Shown one piece after another: positions 1 through 5,427 of a stretch of DNA of 6,760 bases. How positions within the stretch are numbered: the first letter of the stretch is position 1; every line of letters begins with the position of its first letter. The position numbers and the translations under genes were made by a program. Where the stretch lies: contig JBGVLX010000087.1 in NCBI GenBank assembly GCA_045124495.1, forward strand, positions 1 through 6,760, given 5' to 3'. Under the pieces are notes generated by a model. The model searched no databases, was not told where the DNA came from, and saw only the letters and a list, made by a program, of their open reading frames with translations. Origin of the DNA: RGIG1668 sp045124495 (lineage in GTDB: Bacteria; Bacillota; Clostridia; Lachnospirales; Lachnospiraceae).

Positions 1-60
1 TACTATATACCATCCAAAACAAAATAAACTGAGATGACAAGAAATAATGGAAAATAAAAC

Positions 61-120
61 TTGAAAAATTAAGATAAATCAAGATGATTCATGAAAATTT
101 AGGATAAATCATCTTGATTC
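61..120. repeat. 30-bp imperfect tandem repeat containing a 13-bp inverted repeat
   Basis: Two adjacent 30-base units (61-90 and 91-120) agree at 24 of 30 positions. Three of the six differences form a block, AGA in the first unit and TCT in the second. Because of this swap the units also form a perfect 13-bp inverted repeat, AATCAAGATGATT (77-89) against AATCATCTTGATT (107-119), with a 17-base loop. It lies directly before the terminator at 127-170. It could be part of the 3' end of an upstream transcript or a protein-binding site; the sequence does not decide. Two copies without unique spacers do not make a CRISPR array. Confidence 0.6.
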
Positions 121-126
121 AGTGAG

Positions 127-170
127 ACAAGAACCTTTGTAATGGATACATTACAAAGGTTCTTGTTTTA
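127..170. terminator. Strong hairpin terminator, probably of the gene left of the window
   Basis: A perfect 18-bp stem (127-144 with 149-166) closes on the tetraloop GATA. The 3' arm runs into TTTTA and the 5' flank is A-rich. This is a typical intrinsic terminator. The U tract is short, but the stem is very stable, so it may work in either direction. No coding sequence is visible between 1 and 126, so the gene it serves lies outside the window to the left or, if read leftward, is not recognisable. Confidence 0.75.
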
Positions 171-217
171 GGAGAAGATAGTCGGTTTTGATTACAGAGA
201 GAGAGTAATGTTGTTTG

Positions 218-250
218 GTTACTGTTCACGAGGTACGAGTGTACAGTAAC
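218..250. repeat. Long inverted repeat (GTTACTGT...ACAGTAAC)
   Basis: GTTACTGT at 218-225 pairs perfectly with ACAGTAAC at 243-250. After a T/T mismatch the stem continues with CAC (227-229) against GTG (239-241), leaving a 9-base loop. The nearest T run (260-265) is about ten bases beyond the stem, so it is a poor intrinsic terminator. An operator, a dispersed palindromic repeat or a structured RNA element are all possible. It lies some 40 bases before the -35 box of the predicted fabV promoter. Confidence 0.55.
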
Positions 251-289
251 AAATTCGTATTTTTTGAATCCATAGCCTTAAATTTTTTC

Positions 290-318
290 TTGTATTTTGG
301 TAAGTTTATTGATAAAAT
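290..318 (+). promoter_or_regulatory. Predicted sigma-A promoter of the fabV operon
   Basis: A -35 box TTGTAT (290-295) and a -10 box TAAAAT (313-318) are separated by exactly 17 bases. Each matches the consensus at four or five of six positions. Transcription would start near 325, giving a leader of about 210 bases before the fabV start codon. No better promoter is apparent closer to the gene. The long leader contains a terminator-like hairpin and other inverted repeats, which makes regulation after initiation plausible. Confidence 0.55.
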
Positions 319-379
319 GATTCTATGTGAGAATTTAACTGAGATGATTTACATTGTTAATCATTGAGGTATAGCAGGC

Positions 380-416
380 GGGCGGTGAATGGAATCCATT
401 CGTAAGCCCATTTTTT
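380..416 (+). terminator. Leader terminator / possible attenuator upstream of fabV
   Basis: The outer arms GGGC (380-383) and GCCC (406-409) and the inner arms GAATGG (387-392) and CCATTC (396-401) form a two-part stem with a small asymmetric internal loop and an AAT apex. After one A comes a run of six Ts (411-416). This is an intrinsic-terminator layout about 65 bases after the predicted transcription start and 120 bases before fabV. It could end a short leader RNA and so control readthrough into fabV. A smaller hairpin (ATGATT 344-349 with AATCAT 359-364) precedes it. I recognise no known riboswitch class here. Confidence 0.5.
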
Positions 417-425
417 CAGTGTTTT

Positions 426-451
426 GTAATGGTTCCATAGTGAATCATTAC
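426..451 (+). promoter_or_regulatory. GTAATG...CATTAC hairpin/palindrome in the fabV 5' region
   Basis: GTAATGGTTC (426-435) pairs with GAATCATTAC (442-451) over ten positions, one of them a G-U wobble, around a six-base loop. Just downstream, a second GTAATG (470-475) could compete for the same CATTAC. In addition, TACGGTA (449-455) is complementary to TACCGTA (502-508). The segment can therefore fold in mutually exclusive ways, or it may act at DNA level as an operator. No regulator can be assigned from the sequence. Confidence 0.4.
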
Positions 452-536
452 GGTATCTTTACATATTTGGTAATGCTTCTGGACAAATGATGAGGAATGC
501 TTACCGTAGTTTCGGGTTTAAAAAGGAGAAAAGAAA

Positions 537-1697
537 ATGATAGTAGAACCAAAAGTGAGAGAATTTATCTGTACAACTGCTCATCCAGTAGGATGTAAGG
601 AAAGTGTAAGAAGACAGATTGCTTATACGAAAGAACAAGGTGAAGTAAATGGAATAAAGAAAGCATTGATCATTGGTTCCTCTACAGGATATGGACTGGC
701 TTCCCGTATTGTAAGTGCATTTGGTGCGAAAGCTGCTACCATTGGAGTTATGTTTGAAAAAGAAGGAAAAGCGAAAAGAACCGCTTCCGCAGGCTGGTAT
801 AATAATCTTGCTTTTGAAGAATTTGCGAAAGAGGAAGGTCTTTATGCAAAGACTTTAAATGGAGATGCCTTTTCTAAGGAAATGAAGGAACAGGTAATAG
901 AATTAATCAAGAATGATTTAGGTAAAGTAGACACTGTGATTTACAGTTTAGCAGCTCCTAGAAGAACGATGGAAGATGGAACTGTTTACCAGTCCACTCT
1001 TAAGACCGTAGGAGAGGAGTTTGTAAATAAATCCTTAAATTTAAAGAATAACACCATTGAAATGGCTACGATTTCACCTGCGAACGAAGAAGAGATAGCA
1101 GGCACTGTAAAGGTAATGGGTGGTGAAGACTGGTTAGATTGGATTCGTGCCTTGAAAGAAGCAGATGTATTAGAAGGCAATGCAGTTACTTTTGCATATT
1201 CATACATTGGACCAAAGCTTACATATCCAGTATATTTTGAGGGAACCATTGGTCGTGCGAAACAGCATTTAAAAGAGACAGCAGCAGTAATCAACGAAGA
1301 ATTTAAGGCATCCGGCGTTAAGGCATATATTTCAGTTAATAAAGCACTAGTAACACAAGCCTCAGCAGCGATTCCTGTAGTTCCACTTTATATGGCGATT
1401 TTATATAAGACCATGAAAGAAATGGGAAATCACGAAAATTGTATCCAACAGATCAATCGTTTGTTCCATGAGAAAAAAGAGGGAGACTCATATGTCGTGG
1501 ATGCAGAACATATGATTCGTTTGGATGACTGGGAAATGGAAGATGCAGTGCAAGAAGCAGTCATTGCAGCATGGGATAAAGTAGATTCCGATAATATTTT
1601 AGAATATGCAGATATCGATGGATATTGGGAAGATTTTTATAATATGTTTGGATTTAAGTTTGATACAGTAGATTATTCACAGGACGTAGAGATATAG
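537..1697 (+). CDS. fabV: Trans-2-enoyl-CoA reductase / enoyl-ACP reductase, FabV/Ter family
   Basis: This is a cytosolic NAD(P)H-dependent reductase that saturates the trans-2 double bond of an enoyl thioester. In this family the substrate is either enoyl-ACP (last step of fatty-acid elongation, FabV) or crotonyl-CoA (butyrate route, Ter); the sequence does not settle which. The 386 residues are close to the family's usual 390-400. Visible features are the N-terminal family segment with the PVGC motif (17-20), the Rossmann dinucleotide motif GSSTGYGLASR (47-57), an acidic FEKEG segment (73-77) of the kind associated with NADH preference, YSLAAPRR (136-143), SYIGP (222-226) and the catalytic Tyr-x8-Lys pair Y233/K242. 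An AAGGAG ribosome binding site (523-528) lies eight bases before the ATG. The gene follows a structured leader and is transcribed with the ABC-F gene ten bases downstream. It appears intact. Confidence 0.93.
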   Translation: MIVEPKVREFICTTAHPVGCKESVRRQIAYTKEQGEVNGIKKALIIGSSTGYGLASRIVSAFGAKAATIGVMFEKEGKAKRTASAGWYNNLAFEEFAKEEGLYAKTLNGDAFSKEMKEQVIELIKNDLGKVDTVIYSLAAPRRTMEDGTVYQSTLKTVGEEFVNKSLNLKNNTIEMATISPANEEEIAGTVKVMGGEDWLDWIRALKEADVLEGNAVTFAYSYIGPKLTYPVYFEGTIGRAKQHLKETAAVINEEFKASGVKAYISVNKALVTQASAAIPVVPLYMAILYKTMKEMGNHENCIQQINRLFHEKKEGDSYVVDAEHMIRLDDWEMEDAVQEAVIAAWDKVDSDNILEYADIDGYWEDFYNMFGFKFDTVDYSQDVEI

Positions 1698-1707
1698 GAT
1701 AAGGATT

Positions 1708-3264
1708 ATGAGTATATTAACGGTACAGAATTTGACACATGGATTTGGCGACAGAGCCATTTTTGATAAGGTTTCCTTTCGTTTGTTAAAAGGAGAACAC
1801 ATTGGTCTTATTGGTGCGAATGGTGAAGGAAAATCGACGTTCTTTAATATTATTACAGGTAAATTGCAACCGGATGAAGGTAAAATTGAATGGGCGAAAA
1901 ATTGTCGTGTAGGATATTTGGATCAGCATACTGTTTTAGAAAAAGGTATGACCATTCGCGATGTTTTGACCGGTGCATTTGAGTTTTTGTTTGATATGGA
2001 AAAAACGATGAATGAAATCTGTGATAAATTAGGAGAAGCGAGTCCGGAAGAAATGGAAGCCTATATGGAAGAATTAGGAACCATTCAGGATTTATTAACC
2101 ATGCACGATTTTTATATGATTGATGCTAAGGTAGAGGAAGTAGGACGTGCGTTAGGTTTAAGCGATATTGGATTAGATAAAGAAGTAACAGAACTTTCCG
2201 GCGGTCAAAGAACCAAGGTATTATTAGGGAAACTTTTATTAGAAAAGCCGGATATTTTATTATTGGACGAGCCTACCAACTATTTGGATGTAGAACACAT
2301 TGAATGGCTAAAGAGATATTTAAATGATTATGAAAATGCGTTTATTTTGATTTCCCATGATGTTCCGTTCTTAAACAGTGTGGTAAATCTGATTTATCAC
2401 ATGGACCGTCAGGAATTAAACCGCTATGTGGGAGATTATGACAAGTTCATGGAAGTTTATGAAATGAAGCAGGCGCAACAGCTTGCGGCCTATGAAAAGC
2501 AACAGAAGGAAATTGCAGATTTACAGGACTTTGTGGCAAGAAATAAGGCGAGGGTTGCTACCAGAAATATGGCAATGTCCAGACAAAAGAAACTGGATAA
2601 GATGGAAGTCATTGAATTAGCAGCACAAAAACCAAAGCCGGAAATGCATTTTAAGGAGGCAAGAACTCCATCCCGTTATATTTTCCAGACGGAAGATTTG
2701 GTAATTGGATATGAGGAACCATTGTCTTCTCCTTTGAATATTGAGATGGAACGAGGAGATAAAATCGCCCTGATTGGTTCTAATGGAATCGGTAAGACCA
2801 CTTTATTAAAGAGTATTTTAGGGTTGATACCTCCGGTATCCGGAAAGGTAACCCAGGGAGATTACCTAAGCATCGGATATTTTGAACAGGAAATGAAGCC
2901 GGGCATCGAAACCACCTGTATCGAAGAAATCTGGCAGGAATTTCCGGGATATACCCAGTATGAAGTGCGTTCTGCCTTGGCAAAATGTGGTCTGACTACG
3001 AAACACATTGAAAGTAAGGTGAAGGTTCTAAGCGGTGGAGAACAGGCGAAGGTACGACTTTGCAAATTAATCAACAGAGAAACCAACATTCTGTTACTGG
3101 ATGAGCCTACCAACCACTTAGATGTAGAAGCGAAGGAAGAATTGAAACGTGCCTTAAAGGAATATAAGGGAAGTATTTTGATGGTATGTCATGAACCTGA
3201 GTTTTACGAAGGACTGGCTACAAAGGTCTGGGACTGCAGGGAATGGACTACGAAGCTTTTCTAA
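1708..3264 (+). CDS. ABC-F family ATPase, YfmM-like (ribosome-associated type)
   Basis: This soluble protein has two ATP-binding cassettes and no membrane segment, the ABC-F arrangement. Members of that family act on ribosomes in the tRNA exit region (translation factors or antibiotic-protection proteins) rather than in transport. Cassette 1 has Walker A GANGEGKST (36-44), signature LSGGQ (163-167), Walker B ILLLDEPTN (183-191) and switch His H217. A charged helical linker follows (about 248-310, with conserved FVARNKARV near 275-283). Cassette 2 has Walker A GSNGIGKTT (357-365), signature LSGGEQ (441-446), Walker B ILLLDEPTNHLD (461-472) and His 495. The length of 518 matches my recollection of Bacillus subtilis YfmM, which it resembles throughout. 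The start has a weak AAGGA site (1701-1705). It lies ten bases after fabV, so translation is probably coupled. The linker is not one I recognise from a known resistance subclass, so a housekeeping role is likelier than resistance. Confidence 0.92.
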   Translation: MSILTVQNLTHGFGDRAIFDKVSFRLLKGEHIGLIGANGEGKSTFFNIITGKLQPDEGKIEWAKNCRVGYLDQHTVLEKGMTIRDVLTGAFEFLFDMEKTMNEICDKLGEASPEEMEAYMEELGTIQDLLTMHDFYMIDAKVEEVGRALGLSDIGLDKEVTELSGGQRTKVLLGKLLLEKPDILLLDEPTNYLDVEHIEWLKRYLNDYENAFILISHDVPFLNSVVNLIYHMDRQELNRYVGDYDKFMEVYEMKQAQQLAAYEKQQKEIADLQDFVARNKARVATRNMAMSRQKKLDKMEVIELAAQKPKPEMHFKEARTPSRYIFQTEDLVIGYEEPLSSPLNIEMERGDKIALIGSNGIGKTTLLKSILGLIPPVSGKVTQGDYLSIGYFEQEMKPGIETTCIEEIWQEFPGYTQYEVRSALAKCGLTTKHIESKVKVLSGGEQAKVRLCKLINRETNILLLDEPTNHLDVEAKEELKRALKEYKGSILMVCHEPEFYEGLATKVWDCREWTTKLF

Positions 3265-3328
3265 GAATATAAAATATAATAAAAAATTAACAGGGATATT
3301 TGTAATCCTTTAAGTTAGAGCATAAAAG

Positions 3329-3380
3329 ACAGGAATCGTTTGATAAGCATTGGCTGATTCAGACGGTTCCTGTTTTGTTT
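3329..3380 (+). terminator. Intrinsic terminator of the fabV / ABC-F operon
   Basis: A 15-bp stem (3329-3343 with 3359-3373, including two G-U pairs) carries a further small AGC/GCT stem at its tip and runs directly into TTTTGTTTCTTTTT. It begins about 65 bases after the ABC-F stop codon. It is a clear rho-independent terminator and marks the end of the operon. Confidence 0.85.
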
Positions 3381-3530
3381 CTTTTTCATTGTTTTCTAGC
3401 AAAAGCAAACGTATATGCCATTGTGAAAATCCCTATACCCGATCTTCATGAGGAAGAATGTTATATATATGCTAAAAATGGAAAACTCCTTTTTATGGTT
3501 ATTCAGAAAATTCGTGGGTTTATTTTGTAA
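3381..3530 (+). other. Gene-free stretch with a possible coding relic
   Basis: No complete gene lies between the terminator and the promoter at 3552. One plus-strand frame stays open for about 50 codons and ends at TAA 3528-3530. Its last part reads like protein (YIYAKNGKLLFMVIQK), but it has no start codon with a ribosome binding site and I recognise no family. It may be the tail of a lost gene or simply chance. The 3' end of this frame overlaps the palindrome at 3527-3545. Confidence 0.2.
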
Positions 3531-3545
3531 TGAGATTTTCATTAC
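3527..3545. promoter_or_regulatory. Palindrome GTAATGA-N5-TCATTAC just upstream of a promoter
   Basis: These are perfect 7-bp inverted arms (3527-3533 and 3539-3545) with a five-base spacer. The element ends six bases before the predicted -35 box at 3552, a usual place for an activator site. Similar GTAAT/ATTAC palindromes occur at 139-154, 426-451 and 3631-3640. The binding protein is unknown; the position is the main argument for a regulatory role. Confidence 0.4.
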
Positions 3546-3551
3546 GAATTA

Positions 3552-3580
3552 TGGACTGTGGAAGAAAAAACGAGTATAAT
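3552..3580 (+). promoter_or_regulatory. Predicted sigma-A promoter of the kinase relic
   Basis: A perfect -10 box TATAAT (3575-3580) lies 17 bases after TGGACT (3552-3557), which matches four of six positions of the -35 consensus. The predicted start near 3587 leaves a leader of about 85 bases. This leader contains a GTCCG/CGGAC inverted repeat and the 10-bp palindrome GTAATATTAC (3631-3640). The weak -35 box and the palindrome upstream suggest activator dependence. Confidence 0.65.
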
Positions 3581-3670
3581 GTACATATAATCGGAACGAA
3601 AAAATGGTCCGGTACAGGGAAATCACGGACGTAATATTACTATTTTAATAGAGAACAGAGAGGGATATCC

Positions 3671-4164
3671 ATGAAAGAGAGTAAAGGAATCGCTATTTCA
3701 AAAATAATATTTATGGTACTTGCCGTGGGAGTATGTCTGTATCTCATTTTAGGTGAGATGTATTTGCCTGCTGAGAATCAGAATGAACATTTTGGATGCA
3801 AGGACTTTTCCGCCGGGTGGGAATGGATAATCAAGCAGAAAAGCTGGAGAAAATGATTCGAGCATTTCTTCCGGGGGATAAAGTTTCTTATGAAAAAAGA
3901 GAAAAATCAAGTAAGACATCCAATAAATCGGATTCTGACATCGGTATTGATAAGTTGCCGGAAATTGATGGGATTGAGTGGAAACACGCCCTTGAAGAGA
4001 TGGAAGTAGACCTGGCAGATGAATGTATGACGTTTCTGAATCAGTTTGAGTATACAGATGAAGTTGCGGAAAAAATAAAAGACCTTGGAAATAAGGTCCT
4101 TAATCTGGAGACGGAGGAAGGGGAAAGATTAATTGAGGAGATAAAAGAAATGTTATCATTATAG
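3671..4164 (+). pseudogene. Internally deleted hybrid sensor histidine kinase (N-terminus joined to receiver tail)
   Basis: The first frame (3671-3856, 61 codons) starts with GAGAGGG six bases before the ATG. It encodes one membrane helix (about residues 9-28) followed by an LPAEN...C43KDFSAGW52 segment that resembles the start of the extracellular sensor region of Lachnospiraceae-type hybrid kinases. From about 3823 the homology continues in the -1 frame: DNQAEKLEKMIRAFLP looks like the last helix of a receiver (REC) domain. A polar, Ser/Lys-rich linker, an IDGIEWKHALEEM segment like the start of an HPt domain, and an acidic helical tail ending at 4164 follow. The kinase core, the receiver core and any HxxKG/S phosphorylation motif are absent. 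A deletion of most of a large gene, with a frameshift at the joint, is the simplest reading. An ATGA overlap (ATG 3853-3855, stop 3854-3856) preceded by GGAG could allow the downstream part (about 103 residues) to be translated. The family assignment rests on recognised segment patterns, not a search. Confidence 0.6.
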
Positions 4165-4165
4165 T

Positions 4166-4261
4166 ATGAAACCAATTGTACCAGAGGATATAGTATTTCA
4201 AATGGAACAGATGCTGTATACAGGATATTTAGTGGAGAACGTTCATACTCTAACGGGATAA
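4166..4261 (+). CDS. Small ORF of 31 codons, unrecognised, possibly a truncated gene start
   Basis: An ATG one base after the preceding stop opens a 31-codon frame (MKPIVPEDIVFQMEQMLYTG...) ending at TAA 4259-4261, just before the bidirectional terminator. No clear ribosome binding site precedes it, though tight coupling to the upstream frame is possible. The start is protein-like and could be the N-terminal stub of another lost gene. I recognise no family, and it may not be expressed. Confidence 0.25.
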   Translation: MKPIVPEDIVFQMEQMLYTGYLVENVHTLTG

Positions 4262-4269
4262 AAAACAAA

Positions 4270-4318
4270 AGACCGTTTGAAAAAAGTATTTTACTATTTC
4301 GGCGGTCTCTGTTTTTGT
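4270..4318. terminator. Bidirectional terminator between convergent units
   Basis: AGACCG (4270-4275) pairs with CGGTCT (4303-4308), and an inner AGTA/TACT stem extends the hairpin with small internal loops. The right flank is CTGTTTTTGTTT and the left flank AAAAAACAAAA, so each strand has a U tract after the stem. It lies between the plus-strand kinase relic and the 3' end of the minus-strand ABC ATPase gene, where a shared terminator is expected. Confidence 0.75.
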
Positions 4319-4326
4319 TTATGCAA

Positions 4327-4992
4327 TCAAGATTCAATGATTTGTCCGTCTTTCAAATAAATGATCCGGTCACTGTACTTTGCAATCTTTTCATCATGAG
4401 TAACCATAATGATAGTCTTTTTTAATTCTTTCAGCATAAGCATATGATTCATGAATTCCTTGGAATTACGGGAATCTAATGCACCGGTAGGTTCGTCTGC
4501 AAGAATCACGGAATTGTCAGCAACTATGGCTCTTACAATGGCTGCTCTTTGCTGTTGCCCACCAGAAATCTGATATGGATATTTATTTAACAGTTCTTCG
4601 ATTTCTAATTTGGTTGCATAATCTAGAATTAATTTTTTTCTGTCTTTCCTTTTTATATTTTTTGCAAGTAATGGAATTTCCAGATTCTCATATATAGTGT
4701 AGTTTCGCATCAATTCATAATGTTGAAAGATGAAACTGATGTTATCTTTTCGTATCTCATTCATCTTTCGTTTTGAAAGGGTGTGGATGGTGGTATCATT
4801 TAAATAATATTCTCCACTATCAAAGGAATCCATCAAACCGATACAGTTTAATAAGGTTGTTTTTCCACATCCGGATTCGCCCATGATTGCTACGAATTCT
4901 CCATCTTCTATCGAAAAAGTAATATCTTTTAGTGCCTTTACTTCAAAGTCAGTGCCTTTGTATATTTTATTCATTCCACATATTTTTATCAT
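4327..4992 (-). CDS. ABC transporter ATP-binding protein, LolD/MacB-like (peptide/bacteriocin export type)
   Basis: This 221-residue nucleotide-binding subunit would power an FtsX/MacB-type membrane permease. It has Walker A GESGCGKTT (38-46), Q-loop Gln90 in FIFQHYELM, signature ISGGQQQR (142-149), Walker B VILADEPTG (162-170) with catalytic Glu167, the D-loop ALD and switch His199 in VTHD. The LADEPTGALD sequence and length are typical of the LolD/MacB class. It also resembles the ATPases of lactococcin-972-type exporters with DUF1430-like permeases. The start at 4992 is preferred over an in-frame ATG at 5061, because AGGAGG lies nine bases before 4992 and the longer form would add 23 residues ahead of the conserved beginning. 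Its first four bases overlap the end of the permease fragment (ATGA), the usual coupling. The ATPase is intact but its permease is not, so it is probably orphaned. Confidence 0.88.
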   Translation of the reverse strand: MIKICGMNKIYKGTDFEVKALKDITFSIEDGEFVAIMGESGCGKTTLLNCIGLMDSFDSGEYYLNDTTIHTLSKRKMNEIRKDNISFIFQHYELMRNYTIYENLEIPLLAKNIKRKDRKKLILDYATKLEIEELLNKYPYQISGGQQQRAAIVRAIVADNSVILADEPTGALDSRNSKEFMNHMLMLKELKKTIIMVTHDEKIAKYSDRIIYLKDGQIIES

Positions 4993-5400
4993 ATTCCTTC
5001 GCCTCCTAATAATCGAATTGGTGCATATCTTCTGATAAAACGGTAAGAAAGGTAAGAACATAAAACCATTTCTGCGGTATAGATGAAAATAATGACACCA
5101 TATATCAGTAATAAATAGGATTTATCCAGACCGGTACCAGACATCGTTGATACCATATATCCACAGGAAAGCATAAGCGGAAATACCATTTTAAATAAAT
5201 TTTCATGTAGGATAATATTTCGGATGTCGGAATCGGTAAATCCGTTTGCATAGAGGATAATCCAGAACTTCATTACCACTGCAATACAAACAAAACAAAA
5301 AAGATAAATGATAATGTAGAATTCTTTTTCGTTAGACATCGGAGTGGCGGAAGCATTGATAACGGAACTGCCGAAATGAATGGAAGCTGCGTAGTTATTT
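4989..5400 (-). pseudogene. C-terminal remnant of an FtsX-like ABC permease
   Basis: From ATG 5339 the frame gives 116 residues with three hydrophobic segments (about 7-30, 50-66 and 74-98). A polar loop with YANGFTDSDIRNIILHEN follows the first, and the protein ends in RYAPIRLLGGE. This matches the last three helices of the FtsX/MacB permease domain, including the loop after the first retained helix and the basic C-terminal tail. The N-terminal helix and large extracellular domain are absent. The ATG at 5339 has no ribosome binding site. The frame stays open upstream to a stop at 5484-5486 and still looks like protein back to about 5400 (for example SIHFGSSVINASATP), so the true gene extended further and has been cut. 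The break lies between roughly 5400 and 5440, where a LytTR relic begins on the other strand. The left end overlaps the ABC ATPase start by four bases. Confidence 0.6.
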
Positions 5401-5427
5401 TTTATATAGGTAGAGTGTCTATTTACT

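Noticed and set aside
61..120. CRISPR-like repeat
   Set aside because: Only two adjoining imperfect units with no spacers between them.
1..536. Riboswitch or T-box of a known class in the fabV leader
   Set aside because: I could not identify the conserved core of any known class, so only generic hairpins are reported.
986..1294. Minus-strand open frame of 102 codons
   Set aside because: It lies wholly inside fabV, has no family features, and is a shadow of that gene's codon usage.
2780..3113. Two overlapping minus-strand open frames of 67 and 83 codons
   Set aside because: Both are antisense to the second cassette of the ABC-F gene, which has complete motifs; no independent coding evidence.
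3796..3822. Start of the second kinase frame at ATG 3796
   Set aside because: The first residues (MQGLFRR) are an out-of-frame reading of the N-terminal stub; homology-like sequence begins only near 3823.
3824..3856. Programmed -1 frameshift joining the two kinase frames
   Set aside because: No convincing slippery heptamer with the right phasing or downstream structure is visible; a deletion joint explains it better.
4041..4337. Minus-strand open frame of 98 codons
   Set aside because: It runs through the bidirectional terminator and the kinase relic, with no ribosome binding site or recognisable domain.
4993..5061. Longer N-terminus for the ABC ATPase starting at 5061
   Set aside because: The added 23 residues are out-of-frame permease sequence, and the AGGAGG site fits the start at 4992.
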